DNA from: CAWGMT01 sp963823675
GTDB lineage: Bacteria > Planctomycetota > Planctomycetia > Isosphaerales > Isosphaeraceae
Direction of reading: 5' to 3'
DNA: 64,000 bases
NCBI GenBank assembly: GCA_963823675.1
Contig: CAWGMT010000011.1
Coordinates: 1 to 64,000, forward strand
The notes below the pieces were generated by a model. It saw nothing but the letters and a program-made list of their open reading frames with translations. It searched no databases and had not been told where the DNA came from. The number at the start of each line of letters is the position of its first letter. Position 1 is the first letter of the stretch. The position numbers and the translations under genes were made by a program. This document shows, in pieces, positions 41,414 through 51,346 of this stretch.

Positions 41414-44197
41414 TTACGGCTTGCTCCAGGGGCCTACCAGATCTGGGTCGGCGCCGGGTTGGTTTTGAGGCGGCTCCGAGTTCTTGATCGCGAAGTCGCG
41501 TGGCTGGAGTTGGAGAGACCGCTCCTTGGGATCGGTCTGGTACGTGAGCTTGGACTTAATTGGCTTGCTTTCCGTGCCGACCGCGTCTAACCAGCTATTC
41601 AGATCAACAACTGCGGTCGAGAGCTCGGGAGTTCCCTGGTGCGCTGAGAGCACGATCCAGCTCCGCCCCAAAATGTCGTACTGATTGCCAGTGCCCGACC
41701 AACGGACCCGTGCGCTCAGGTCCTCACCGGCTTTGCCAGCCCTGCAGGCCAGAAGTGCCTCGGCCTTGATTGCGCACTGCTTGACCTCGACTTGAAAGAC
41801 GGCCGGCGAGAGACTGCCGACCACGTCGAGCACGCCCGCTCCTTCAACCGTACAGTGGTCCAGGGTCAGATGAGCTTTCCTGGTTTGCGACCTCTTTTCC
41901 GAAATGAGGCGAGCCTGCACGCCCCAGCCGTGCCATTCCGAGAACTGTGCGGCAGGCGGAGTCAGTCCGGAAGCAGGAACGATCATTGTCTGTTGGATTC
42001 GAGCGGTGGAGTTCATCAGGAGCGAGAGCTCGATAGCCTCGTCGAACCCTTCGAACCAGCAACGATTGACCTCGAGGACATTACCCTCGAAGAAAATCGC
42101 GCGGGAATCCTTGCGGCGTGAACCGCTTGCTATCTTGAAGGCGCAGCGGTCGATCCTGGCCTTCCGTGCGGCCTTGATGATCGGCGGCGGAGGAGAAGAT
42201 GCACCCGTTTCGGGGTAGTGGACCAGGATCGTCACCCCGGACAATTCCAGGGACACGCTCGAGCCCGTTGTTATGAAGGAGCTGGGCCCTTTCAAGTCGA
42301 TCTCGATCACCGGCTCGAATCCCGGAGCTGCCCGGATCGCAACTGCTTGCGTGCCTCTGGAGAAATCGAGGAGTTGGTCGCCATGAAGACGGTATGGCTC
42401 ACGATTTCGCAGTTCAACATAGCCGCGGTTTGATGTGGCAATCTGGAGAGCGGCGAGCAGGTTGTCAAAGTGTCTTTCCTCATCGTCTGGCAGCCGGACC
42501 ACGAAGGGTTGTTCTGTTATTGGAGGCCGTGTTGACCAATCGGTTCGGGATGCGGCGGAATCTGACGAATCTCCATCGGGCGCATCTTTGGACTTCGCCG
42601 GGCGCTTGTTTGCAGTTGTTTGAGAATTGGGCCCCCACGTGCGAACCGACGCCAGGATCACAGTCAAGACGATCGCCACGACCGTCATTGCAAAGAGCCC
42701 CCAACCCCAGATGGGAAACGGCCACAATGGCCGCGCCAAGGTTTCGGCAGTCGATGTTTCCGGGTTCGATACGGGGGTGTTCGGTGTGGCAACCGAACCG
42801 GTGGTTGTCGAGAAGACGCTCGAGAATCGTGGCTTGGAGCGCAATAACCCTTCGCTCAAGCTCGGTTCAGGTCCGAGATCAACCAGGACCGGAAAATCCG
42901 GATCGCTCACCGTGGCATCACTGGCCGGGGTCGGCATCGAACCTGGCGACTTGGCGGTGTCATTTCGTGGCGCAGAAGACGGGCCGGCGTCGGTGTGTCG
43001 CGCGGCCGCAGCTTGCAGGGTTACAGGCGCAGCGACGGCTTCGACCAGGACTGCCGGTGCCCGTGTCGCGAATTGCGGCAACTCATCAAAAAACTGTGGC
43101 GATCGGGGTACCGGTTCAACCGTAGGCTGGCGAATGGGCCCGGCCAGCTCCTTGCCGGCTTCGACGCACCTGGATTCACTCTCGAACGGCTCCAGTGCCT
43201 GCGCGACCAGAAACGGCGTTGCATACCGCTCATCAGGAGACTTGCGCATCATCCGGCCGACAACCGCAGCTAACCCTGGAGACAAGCCCGGCATCAACTT
43301 GTCGAGCGGCGTCGGATCCATCGCCTGGTGCGCGAAGAGCTTCTCGGGCAAACTTGGGCTGGGAAACGGCACCTGCCCCGAGATCATATGGTATAACGTG
43401 CATCCGAGCGAGTAGATGTCACTGCGGATGTCGGCCGAGTGCGAGTGGCGCGCTTGCTCGGGTGCAACGTAGTCGAAAGTGCCGACGGTAGCTCCTTCAC
43501 GCGTGACGCGATCGTCTTCGGCCAGATTGATCGCGAGTCCCAGGTCGGCTAGCTTGGCGATTCCGTCGCGAGTAACCAGGATGTTGTAGGGGTTGACGTC
43601 ACGGTGGATAAGTCCCTTCTGATGGGCGTGATCGAGCCCGCTGGCGACCTGGCGGACGAGGCGAACGGCGGTGGCCGGAGGTATTGGACCTTGCTCGCTG
43701 ATCAAGGTTCCAATGGTCTTACCCTCGATATACTCCATCACCAGGTAATAACGCCCGCTGGATTCGCCAAAATCGTAGATGCGCACCAGGTTTTCGTGTT
43801 GCAGTTGCGCCCCGACTCGTGCTTCGCGCTGAAACCGCGCAACTGCTCGCGGGTTGTTGACTCGCTCGGGTGAAAGGATTTTGAGAGCAACCCGGCGGTT
43901 GAGGCGGCTGTCCGTTGCCAGATAGACTCGACCCATCCCTCCCTGACCGATCATGTCCAGGAGCACGTAGCGATCGACCCTGAACCCGCTTGTGCGGCCC
44001 GCCAGAAGCTGCTGAGCCTGCCAGAGCGTGAGCTCCTTGGCATGAACCGCCTGCCGCGCCAGCCGGCGGTCGATGTGCTCGGGAGCCTCGCGCTTCTCGG
44101 GTGGAATCGCATTCCAACAGGCTTTCAGCCTCTCGGCGTCCATGAGATCGCTGAGAAGTACCGCCTGCCAAAATCGCGATGACTGCGGATCAAGCAT
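41414..44197 (-). CDS. Membrane Ser/Thr kinase with extracytoplasmic beta-helix domain
   Basis: 927 residues from the ATG at 44197. Kinase domain at about 75-340: MIGQGGMGRVYLA (Gly loop), VALKILSPE (Lys), then HRDVNPYNI, where the catalytic-loop Lys of HRDxKPxN is Asn, and LADLGLA at the DFG site. A Pro/Ser-rich linker leads to one membrane helix (LFAMTVVAIVLTVIL). About 400 outside residues resemble a right-handed parallel beta-helix (repeated short strands such as IDRCAFKI, VNRCWFEG, LDHCTVEG). The outer domain may sense a polysaccharide or surface ligand. Activity is uncertain because of the Asn. Confidence 0.83.
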   Translation of the reverse strand: MLDPQSSRFWQAVLLSDLMDAERLKACWNAIPPEKREAPEHIDRRLARQAVHAKELTLWQAQQLLAGRTSGFRVDRYVLLDMIGQGGMGRVYLATDSRLNRRVALKILSPERVNNPRAVARFQREARVGAQLQHENLVRIYDFGESSGRYYLVMEYIEGKTIGTLISEQGPIPPATAVRLVRQVASGLDHAHQKGLIHRDVNPYNILVTRDGIAKLADLGLAINLAEDDRVTREGATVGTFDYVAPEQARHSHSADIRSDIYSLGCTLYHMISGQVPFPSPSLPEKLFAHQAMDPTPLDKLMPGLSPGLAAVVGRMMRKSPDERYATPFLVAQALEPFESESRCVEAGKELAGPIRQPTVEPVPRSPQFFDELPQFATRAPAVLVEAVAAPVTLQAAAARHTDAGPSSAPRNDTAKSPGSMPTPASDATVSDPDFPVLVDLGPEPSLSEGLLRSKPRFSSVFSTTTGSVATPNTPVSNPETSTAETLARPLWPFPIWGWGLFAMTVVAIVLTVILASVRTWGPNSQTTANKRPAKSKDAPDGDSSDSAASRTDWSTRPPITEQPFVVRLPDDEERHFDNLLAALQIATSNRGYVELRNREPYRLHGDQLLDFSRGTQAVAIRAAPGFEPVIEIDLKGPSSFITTGSSVSLELSGVTILVHYPETGASSPPPPIIKAARKARIDRCAFKIASGSRRKDSRAIFFEGNVLEVNRCWFEGFDEAIELSLLMNSTARIQQTMIVPASGLTPPAAQFSEWHGWGVQARLISEKRSQTRKAHLTLDHCTVEGAGVLDVVGSLSPAVFQVEVKQCAIKAEALLACRAGKAGEDLSARVRWSGTGNQYDILGRSWIVLSAHQGTPELSTAVVDLNSWLDAVGTESKPIKSKLTYQTDPKERSLQLQPRDFAIKNSEPPQNQPGADPDLVGPWSKP

Positions 44198-44453
44198 GGG
44201 GCATCCTGATGGTGTGCCATCACGGTTGCTGGACCACCACAACTCCGTGGCCAGCAAACTCCGAGTCTATCATCTGCGTCAGAAACCCTCAATCATTTGA
44301 TGAAGTCTCGCGCGTTGCCTGACAGCAACAGACGGGATTTTGTGTCACTCGTATTGTCACCTCGATTGATTGGGTGCGTTAGATGATTGGCGGTCCATCG
44401 AAGGGATTGCGAGATCGAGTTTCTCCGGACTTTTTTCGCGAAAGAGCTACCCG

Positions 44454-44696
44454 ATGCTTGAATCCCAGGTCATTCTTCCTCAAGCCGATGCCGAATGTGG
44501 GAAGACCTTCTACCGGGACAGGCGCACCGCAGACTGGGATCGGATCGCCTTGGAATTCTGGAACCAAGCCAATGGCCGCGTCAGCGCAGACTATCGCTTG
44601 TCGGTCTACCGTTGCAGGCGGTGCGGCGGGTTCCACATCGGTCAAAAGCGACTTACACCGATATCCAATCTTGTCCCTGGCCGTCGACAAGCGTGA
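44454..44696 (+). CDS. Small zinc-finger-like protein
   Basis: 80 residues from the ATG at 44454. One CxxC pair with a following His (YRCRRCGGFHIGQ) suggests a small zinc or nucleic-acid-binding module. Short proteins with this ending are common. Its end overlaps the convergent Fe-S gene by 44 bases. Confidence 0.55.
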   Translation: MLESQVILPQADAECGKTFYRDRRTADWDRIALEFWNQANGRVSADYRLSVYRCRRCGGFHIGQKRLTPISNLVPGRRQA

Positions 44697-46335
44697 GCAA
44701 GAGCGAACGGTCCTTGCTGCGGGATTCGCCGATGGCTGTAACGTATACCGCAGGGTCGTCCTTGACGGGGCATTCGTGCTCGCAGATCCCGCAGCCGATG
44801 CACTTGACCGGATCGATGTAGGGACGTTTGAGCTGGATTGTCGCTCCCCAGCGGTCGGTTACCTCAACGTTGCGCGTGAAGATGGCCTTGGGGCTGACAG
44901 GGCATACCTCCTCACAGACCACGCAACTGGTATCCATCGCCCAGGGGAGACAGCGCCCCTGATTGTAGAACGCCGTGCCCGTCTTGATCGGCCCCTTGCC
45001 CTCGAATGGTCCAATGCCGAGCTTCTCGACGATCGAGATTTCCCGAATTGCACCGGTGGGACAAACCTGGCTGCAAAGCGTGCAATTCAGCTCGCACCAG
45101 CCCATCTTCGAGATCATGATCGGGGTCCAGAGCCCTTCGAGTCCCGCTTCGAACAAGGCTGGCTGAAGAACGTTCGTGGGACAGACGCGGATGCACTGGT
45201 CACACTTGATGCAGCGCCTGAGGAACTCATCCTCGCCGACCGAACCCGGGGGACGGATCACCCCCCGCTGAAAGTTCTTGCGCACCCCGCCCGAGAGCCT
45301 GGCCATCGGAAAGAAGAACAGCCCGAAGAGGCCCGAAAGGACGAGCTCACGCCGGCCAACCGCGGGATTGGTCACTTCGCTGGCTCTGCGCGGCAGGAAC
45401 CGAAACGAGAGGGCGTCGTGCGGGCAGTCCTCGATGCAGTTAAGACACACGAAACATTCGCTCTTCCGCAGATCGGCGTGCGGGTCGGATGCGCCTTCGC
45501 AGCTCTTCAGGCACAGGTCGCAGTCGGTGCAGCGAACAGGATCGCGATCGATTCGCCACAGCGCAAACCGGCTGAAGATTCCGAGCAGGGCGCCCAAGGG
45601 ACAGACCACGCGGCAGAAAAACCGGGGAATCCACCAGTTTGCCACCAGGAAACCGATAAAGACCAACCCCACTAACCAGGCTTGCCAGTACTCGCGGGGT
45701 TCGGTGTAAACGCTTTCGGTGGCTTTGTGCACGGTTGGCAGGACACTCGTGGTCATCGAGCGTACCGTCAGGGCAATCGGGTCCAGGAGGCCGATTTGCA
45801 GCGAGCTATTTCCCCGTTTATGTTCCTCGGCAGCGCGGGCGATGCCGGTCTCAACGGCCGCCACGAACCGGGAAACTCCCGTTTGTTGCAATTCTGCTCC
45901 GCGGTAGGCCTGCCAGATCTGCCGCGGCGAGTCAAGCGCCGTCGGGACGATCCAGAGACTGGCCATCGCAATCATGACCGCCAGGATGTAATACTTCAGG
46001 GCGTACAGCTTGCGGTACCGGTTGACCTCGATCATCTGCTTGGTGTTGCGCCGGTTGCCGATCCAGCCGAAGAAGTGGTGGAGGATGCCAAACGGACACA
46101 TCCAGTTGCACCACACCCGGCCCAGCATCATCGTGATGGCGATGATCACCAGCCCCCACACCAGATTGCGATAGATCGTGTGGGTCGTCAGCGCCGTGGC
46201 CACCGCCACCAGAGGTGTGGCTTCCAGAAACAGCGACACCGGCCACCCTTTGAGATAGCGCAAGTCGGTGATGAACAAGAAGAAAAGGAAGAGCCCCAAG
46301 AACAGGACTTCATAAGCGCGTCGAATCTTGACCAT
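44653..46335 (-). CDS. NapH/NapG-like polyferredoxin membrane protein
   Basis: 560 residues. The N-terminal part has several membrane helices and two CxxxCP motifs (VWCNWMCPFG and FFCRVVCPLG) as in NapH/NosR. Six ferredoxin-like clusters follow: CTDCDLCLKSC, CFVCLNCIEDCP, CIKCDQCIRVCP, CELNCTLCSQVCP, CVVCEEVCP and CIGCGICEHECP, which resemble NapG. It looks like a NapH-NapG fusion that passes electrons from the quinone pool to an exported partner. No nap or nos enzyme is present nearby. The ATG at 46335 has a GGAGGG ribosome site. Confidence 0.85.
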   Translation of the reverse strand: MVKIRRAYEVLFLGLFLFFLFITDLRYLKGWPVSLFLEATPLVAVATALTTHTIYRNLVWGLVIIAITMMLGRVWCNWMCPFGILHHFFGWIGNRRNTKQMIEVNRYRKLYALKYYILAVMIAMASLWIVPTALDSPRQIWQAYRGAELQQTGVSRFVAAVETGIARAAEEHKRGNSSLQIGLLDPIALTVRSMTTSVLPTVHKATESVYTEPREYWQAWLVGLVFIGFLVANWWIPRFFCRVVCPLGALLGIFSRFALWRIDRDPVRCTDCDLCLKSCEGASDPHADLRKSECFVCLNCIEDCPHDALSFRFLPRRASEVTNPAVGRRELVLSGLFGLFFFPMARLSGGVRKNFQRGVIRPPGSVGEDEFLRRCIKCDQCIRVCPTNVLQPALFEAGLEGLWTPIMISKMGWCELNCTLCSQVCPTGAIREISIVEKLGIGPFEGKGPIKTGTAFYNQGRCLPWAMDTSCVVCEEVCPVSPKAIFTRNVEVTDRWGATIQLKRPYIDPVKCIGCGICEHECPVKDDPAVYVTAIGESRSKDRSLLLTLVDGQGQDWISV

Positions 46336-46365
46336 CCGGCCCTCCAGAGGGGGGATCTAATTGGC

Positions 46366-47466
46366 TCATACTGTGAGCTCCTGCGTCCATTGCGGACGCC
46401 AGTCCTGGCCCAAGCCGCGGGCGATCGCCTTGTCGAGGTAGAGGATCTGGTCGCGGGGCCGCTCCAGGAGCCTGGTGACGCACCAGCTATCAACGGCGAT
46501 ATGATCGGTGCCGATGACCATGGTGTCGCCCCGTTTCACGTCATTCAAGCTGCCGCCGGTCGGGCCATTGCGCATGAGCAGCTTCCGTCCGTCGGCAATG
46601 ACCAGTGAGGGCTTCATCATCAAGGCGAAATCCGAGATGATTCCGTGGATGTTCTGATGAAACTGGTTGCGAGGGTTGCCGAGAAGGCCGTACCAGTTTT
46701 TCAATGTGACCGTCGCCTTGCAGAGGTTGTGGTCCTTGACCGGCGAGATCCCGATCACCTTGGTTGCTTCGCGGAACGGGCGGTAGAACATGCGCCAGGT
46801 GCCGGTGATGGTCTCGCCGCCGACGTAGAGCTGTTCGAAGTAGCTGTCCTTGGGCATCATCAGCTCGGCCCCGGCGCGGACGGCGGCCTCACCCACCTTG
46901 GTCTTGTAGAAGCAGCTCTCGGGGTTGTTGATCGGGTTGTCCGCGACGATGACTTTGCGCGCTCCAGCGCCCAGGCAAAGCCGGGTTACCGCCGCGACCG
47001 TGTCGGGCTGCGTCGTGGCGGCGAGATCGGGGTTCTTGTCAAAGGCCACGTTGGGCTTGATCACGACGACGTCGCCCTTCTGGATGAAATGGCTCACCCC
47101 GCCCATCGCGTCGAGCGCAGCCTTGACCATGGCAAAGGCCTGTTCCTCACGCGCCTTGAGCTCTGCTTCCTTGGAGGTGTGATCCTCGGCGCGAACAGGC
47201 CGCGATCGCACGACGACCACGTTCGGCCGGCTCGGCGCCAGCGTGACCGAGTAGTTCTTGAGGCGTACTGGCGGCGGCGGCTTGACCCCCTCCATGCCCC
47301 AGCGGTCGCGGATCAGCAAACCGGCCCCGACTGCTCCGCCGGTAGCCAGAGCGTAACCGCCGACCTGGGCGGCGAACTGGCGGCGGGAGAAGGGCTGGTC
47401 GGCCGGGTTTACGCCGCCGAACCGTTCCAGGTTCTTCTGTTGCGTCCGGGTCAGTTTCTCGCCCAT
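46366..47466 (-). CDS. Tat-exported DUF362 protein
   Basis: 366 residues. The N-terminus has a twin-arginine signal (FSRRQFAAQVGGYALATGG). The rest is DUF362: VVIKPNVAFDKNPDLAATTQ and IVADNPINNPESCFYKTKVG, with IADGRKLLMRNGP and IGTDHIAVDSWC late. DUF362 proteins are often paired with ferredoxins, but their chemistry is not defined. The stop is 31 bases before the Fe-S gene on the same strand, and DUF6599 lies upstream, so the three form one operon. Confidence 0.85.
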   Translation of the reverse strand: MGEKLTRTQQKNLERFGGVNPADQPFSRRQFAAQVGGYALATGGAVGAGLLIRDRWGMEGVKPPPPVRLKNYSVTLAPSRPNVVVVRSRPVRAEDHTSKEAELKAREEQAFAMVKAALDAMGGVSHFIQKGDVVVIKPNVAFDKNPDLAATTQPDTVAAVTRLCLGAGARKVIVADNPINNPESCFYKTKVGEAAVRAGAELMMPKDSYFEQLYVGGETITGTWRMFYRPFREATKVIGISPVKDHNLCKATVTLKNWYGLLGNPRNQFHQNIHGIISDFALMMKPSLVIADGRKLLMRNGPTGGSLNDVKRGDTMVIGTDHIAVDSWCVTRLLERPRDQILYLDKAIARGLGQDWRPQWTQELTV

Positions 47467-47565
47467 CGTAGACCTCAGTTCGGAAGAAAGACGTTCGCCG
47501 GGGAAATCGCGGGGTAAAAAAAAACCGAGCCGACAGCGGTTTCGAAAGCAGTCCTGCTTCCTCAG

Positions 47566-49364
47566 CTAATTAGCGCTATCGAGTGCTGCGACGGTAGCAG
47601 GTAAACTCTTGGCCAGGTCACGCGTAAAGATTTCGGCGGGGGCGGCGTTGGTGGCCCCGTTGGCGCCAGCCAGCGTGTTGCCTTTACGGAAAACGAAGTC
47701 GGTCAGGCCGATGTTGGTGCTGACCACCATTTCATCGGCTCCTGGCACGGTCAGCCTCTTGATTTCGGCGCCGTCTTTCTTGACGCCGTCGATGTACTTG
47801 TCCAGAACGGCCTTTGCCTCCTCGGCGTTGCGGTAGGGTCGGAGAAAACCCTGCCAGGTTGCATCACCGGTCTTGTAGTCGGCCATGAAGACGTCGGAAA
47901 AGAAGCTGTAACCGAAAACATCCTGGGCAACGTACTTGGCATCTCCCTGCCGGTTTTTCGCCGGCAAGAGTGCAAAGAAAACCGCGGGTGAGGTATCCGT
48001 AGGCTTGGCGGCTGGTTTGCCATCGCCATCGACCGACTCGCCCGTCGTGGTCGCAGCCGTGGCCGGTAGGTTTGGCGGGTTCGATGCGCCGGCTGCCGGT
48101 TGCGTTGCCTTGAGGTTCGTCGCGGCGGGTGTGAGCGCGACCGCTGTTTCCCGCGACGGTGCCGCAGCGGCCCCTGGTTTTTGACGGTTCGCCACCCGTT
48201 TGGCCAGATCGAGCGCGAAGGCAGAAAACTTGGCGTCATCCTTAGTCGAGACGATCTGGGTGTAATACCGCCCGGCGTAAAACAGCAAGCTGCCGGCGGA
48301 CATGTAGCCTTCGGAACCGACCGCGGCCCGCGTGTACTCCTCCGGCTTCTCCGACCCGTACTTCCCCAGCGCTTTGAGCGGATCGCCCATCTCAAAAATG
48401 TAAAGTTGAAGCTCGTTGGAAGGATCGCCGGTCGGATGGTAGAAAGCATAAGCCATCCCCTTGACCCCGTACTGAATGAAGCTTTCGGCGCGACCGTCGA
48501 TTTTCTCGTAGAGATTGTCGGCGTTGAATGTTTCCAGATGGCGATCGCCTGATTTGGCCACAGTCCACTCCGGCGGCAATTCCGCCAGCGGCAACATGGC
48601 GGCGAGCAGCCTTTGGGGCTCGGGCACGGAAGCCAGCTCTGTCTGAATCTCGGCGGGACTCAAGCCACCAGTGGTGACAAGGGCAGGGGATGCTATTGCC
48701 GTGGTGGCGGCTGGCGCTGGTACGGCTGCCCCGACGGCCGGACTGCCGGTGCTGGGTACCGGCTGCCCATTCAGGGCCAGCGCCCGCAGGTCAACCGGCG
48801 GCGCGGTGTAATCGAGAAGCTGCTGAGGCCCGTCGAGGCCGACACTCTTGCGGACTCCGGACAACGACTGCAAAACGCTGGGCAGTCGTTGTGCCACCAG
48901 TTGGGAGGTGTTGGCCACGTTCCGAAGCGCCAGCATCGCCTCGTCGAGCTTCTTCACGTTCTCGACCAGGTTTTTCCGCTCCAGCGCCAGCCGTTCCATT
49001 TCCTGCTTGACCGCGGCATCGGCCTCTTTGAGGCTTTGAAATCCCCGGCCTTGCTCCAGCACAGACCAGGTTCGATTCGGATCGAATTCATACCGGTTAC
49101 GGTCAAACGACCGGCTCTTGAGCACCAGGGCCGCGAAGATCGCCGGGATTCCCATGACGAGCAGCATACTGACGACGATTGACCAGAACTCGGGCCGCTG
49201 CAAAACGCGCCGCGCCGCGCCTTGAACCAGTCAAGCCGGCCCAGGACGGCGAATGCCACAGGAGTCGTCGCCACAGCCGCCAGAGCCGCGGAGAGGGCCA
49301 AGACCATGAGCGGATCGCTCGCCAATTCCTCACGGTACTGTGACCATAGCCCCGTCAAATTCAT
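47566..49364 (-). CDS. DUF6599 membrane protein, frameshifted
   Basis: About 599 residues once rejoined. The first frame (49364 to about 49202) encodes a membrane helix (VLALSAALAAVATTPVAFAV, then LDWFKARRGAF). The second frame continues with PEFWSIVVSMLLVMGIPAIFA, a coiled coil (EMERLALERKNLVENVKKLDE) and an exported domain of DUF6599 type (EKIDGRAESFIQYGVKGMAY, then YIFEMGDPLKALGKYGSEK). One missing T in the four-T run read on the minus strand (49202-49205) explains the break. Two membrane helices and a large extracytoplasmic part are predicted. First gene of the redox operon. Confidence 0.8.
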
Positions 49365-49686
49365 TGCATGCCTGCGATTGGTCCTGGTACGAAATTGCGC
49401 AAATCAAACCTCATGCTACTGAAAAGCTCGGCGCAGCGAGAGAGTTAACCAAATAACGTGCGGCCGCAACAAAAATTATACCACCGCTATAAGCCAACCG
49501 GCAACGACCTCGCTGAGACGCCAGAGCATCCGCAGGCTGGCCAGTTGGTGTTCGACTGAAGGGGCGGCGAGGTCGAGCGTAAGTTCCTCTGTTTAACACG
49601 GCCCAGCGGCCGAGGCAAACGGTTCTTCGCGGCGTATGGCAACGGGATCATGACGCCTCACTGCCCTTGTTAGGGACGTGAAGGGA

Positions 49687-50595
49687 TCACGTCGCGAACA
49701 GCGATTCCACAAACGTATCGGCGTCAAAGGGCTGGAGATCGTCCAGGGCTTCGCCGATGCCGACGAACTTGACCGGCAAGTTCATCGTCTGACGCACGGC
49801 GACGACGATTCCTCCCTTGGCGGTGCCGTCGAGCTTGGTCAGGATCACCCCGGTGCAGCCGATGCTCTTGGTAAAAGCCTCGGCCTGGCGGATCGCGTTC
49901 TGGCCGATGGTTGCGTCGAGCACAAGCAGGACTTCGTGCGGTGCGCCGGGGATCAGCCGGCTGATGACATTGCGGATCTTCTCGAGCTCGCGCATCAGAT
50001 GGCTTTGCGTATGCAACCGGCCGGCCGTGTCGACGATCATCACGTCCATCGCCCGGGCCAGGGCTTTCTGGCAGGCATCGTGAGCAACGCTAGCCGGATC
50101 GGCTCCCGGCGCTCCCCTGACCAGTTCACAGTTGGCGCGTGTAGCCCAGATCGAGAGTTGATCGGCAGCCGCCGCCCGGAATGTGTCGCACGCGGCCAGA
50201 AGAATCGTATTGCCTTTGTCCTTGAGAAACTGTGCAAGCTTGGCGATCGAGGTGGTTTTTCCCGAGCCGTTGACGCCAGCGATCAGATAAACCGTCGGCC
50301 GCTTGGCAGCGACGGCAAGCGTCCCCGGCCTGGGGTCTTCCAGAAGCGCTTTGAGCTCGCTTTTGACGAGCGCCATCAGGTTCTCATCGGCGGTCCGATC
50401 GGCGTAAGCATCGCGGACCCGGCCCACAATTCGGCCGGTGGCGGCAACTCCGACGTCGGCCTGAATCAGCCGGCTTTCGAGGTCGTCCAGAAACGATTGA
50501 TCGACCTTGCGGTCCAGCCAGGACCGGATGTTGAAGAGCTGGGCCGTCTTGGCCAGCCCTTTCTTGAACCGTTCCAGTAAGCCGGAAATTGCCAT
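49687..50595 (-). CDS. ftsY: Signal recognition particle receptor FtsY
   Basis: 302 residues, the NG core without the acidic A domain of E. coli. GTPase motifs are AGVNGSGKTTSIAKLA (G1), DTFRAAAADQLSIW, VDTAGRLHTQSHL (G3) and TKLDGTAKGG (G4/G5). The N domain starts at once (LLERFKKGLAKTAQLF). It docks ribosome-nascent-chain-SRP complexes on the membrane. The upstream gene, 87 bases away on the same strand, is nusB, a neighbour seen in other bacteria. Confidence 0.94.
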   Translation of the reverse strand: MAISGLLERFKKGLAKTAQLFNIRSWLDRKVDQSFLDDLESRLIQADVGVAATGRIVGRVRDAYADRTADENLMALVKSELKALLEDPRPGTLAVAAKRPTVYLIAGVNGSGKTTSIAKLAQFLKDKGNTILLAACDTFRAAAADQLSIWATRANCELVRGAPGADPASVAHDACQKALARAMDVMIVDTAGRLHTQSHLMRELEKIRNVISRLIPGAPHEVLLVLDATIGQNAIRQAEAFTKSIGCTGVILTKLDGTAKGGIVVAVRQTMNLPVKFVGIGEALDDLQPFDADTFVESLFAT

Positions 50596-50682
50596 TTCGA
50601 TCTTTCAGCCTGACCGGGAAACGCGGCCCGGATCAAATCCGGGCTCGTGTGGAGGAATTCTTGACAGCATTATTCTACCGGC

Positions 50683-51165
50683 TCAGTCATCCTGCGGTTC
50701 AGTCGGCGTTGATTCCGTGCCGGGCCCGGGATCCGTTTGAGGTTGCGCCATGGGCTCCTGGACTTGCCCCTGCAAAACGCGATCGAGGATGCCGTTGACG
50801 AAGCGGCTGGACTGGGCCGTGCTGTAACGCTTGGCCAGCTCGAGTGCCTCGTTGATGGCGACCTTGGCAGGGATTTCGGGGCAGAACAACATCTCGTATG
50901 CCCCCAGCCGCAGGATGTTGCGATCGATGGCGGCCATTCGGTCCAACCGCCAGTTCTCGGCAACTAAAGAGATGATCGAGTCAATCTGCGCCTGGTGTTC
51001 TTTGACTCCTGCTATCAGCCCTTCGGTGAATTCACAGAGCTTGCGATCGTCCAGGAGCCTGCGCTCGATGAACGAGTGCACTTCATCGGGGGGCACCTCA
51101 CTATTCTGTTCGAGTTGATACAAGACTTGCAGGGCGACTTCACGGCCTCGGGATCGTCGCGTCAT
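50683..51165 (-). CDS. nusB: Transcription antitermination factor NusB
   Basis: 160 residues. The helical NusB fold is marked by RRSRGREVALQVLYQLEQN, FTEGLIAGVKEHQAQID, DRMAAIDRNILRLGAYEML and PAKVAINEALELAKRYST, then FVNGILDRVL. NusB with S10 binds boxA in rRNA; two boxA sites lie in the rRNA operon of this window. The last 25 residues are an extra Pro/Gln/Thr tail. The ATG at 51165 was chosen over an in-frame TTG two codons upstream. Confidence 0.93.
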   Translation of the reverse strand: MTRRSRGREVALQVLYQLEQNSEVPPDEVHSFIERRLLDDRKLCEFTEGLIAGVKEHQAQIDSIISLVAENWRLDRMAAIDRNILRLGAYEMLFCPEIPAKVAINEALELAKRYSTAQSSRFVNGILDRVLQGQVQEPMAQPQTDPGPGTESTPTEPQDD

Positions 51166-51346
51166 GGTCAACTGGCCTCACCCCCCTTGCACTCTGCGAC
51201 AGAGCCGATCATACGCCAACGCAGGCCGAACCGAAAAGGGGGCCGTACCGGCCCTCGGCGATTCTCCGCGTGGCGAAGCGTTCCAGCACGACGTTATGAT
51301 CGCTCTTTGCAGTGTACCCGGGGCGAAACTGCGACGGGGACCCCAG

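Noticed and set aside
44383..45675. A 430-residue plus-strand frame
   Set aside because: It is antisense to the polyferredoxin gene, whose many Cys motifs are unmistakable.
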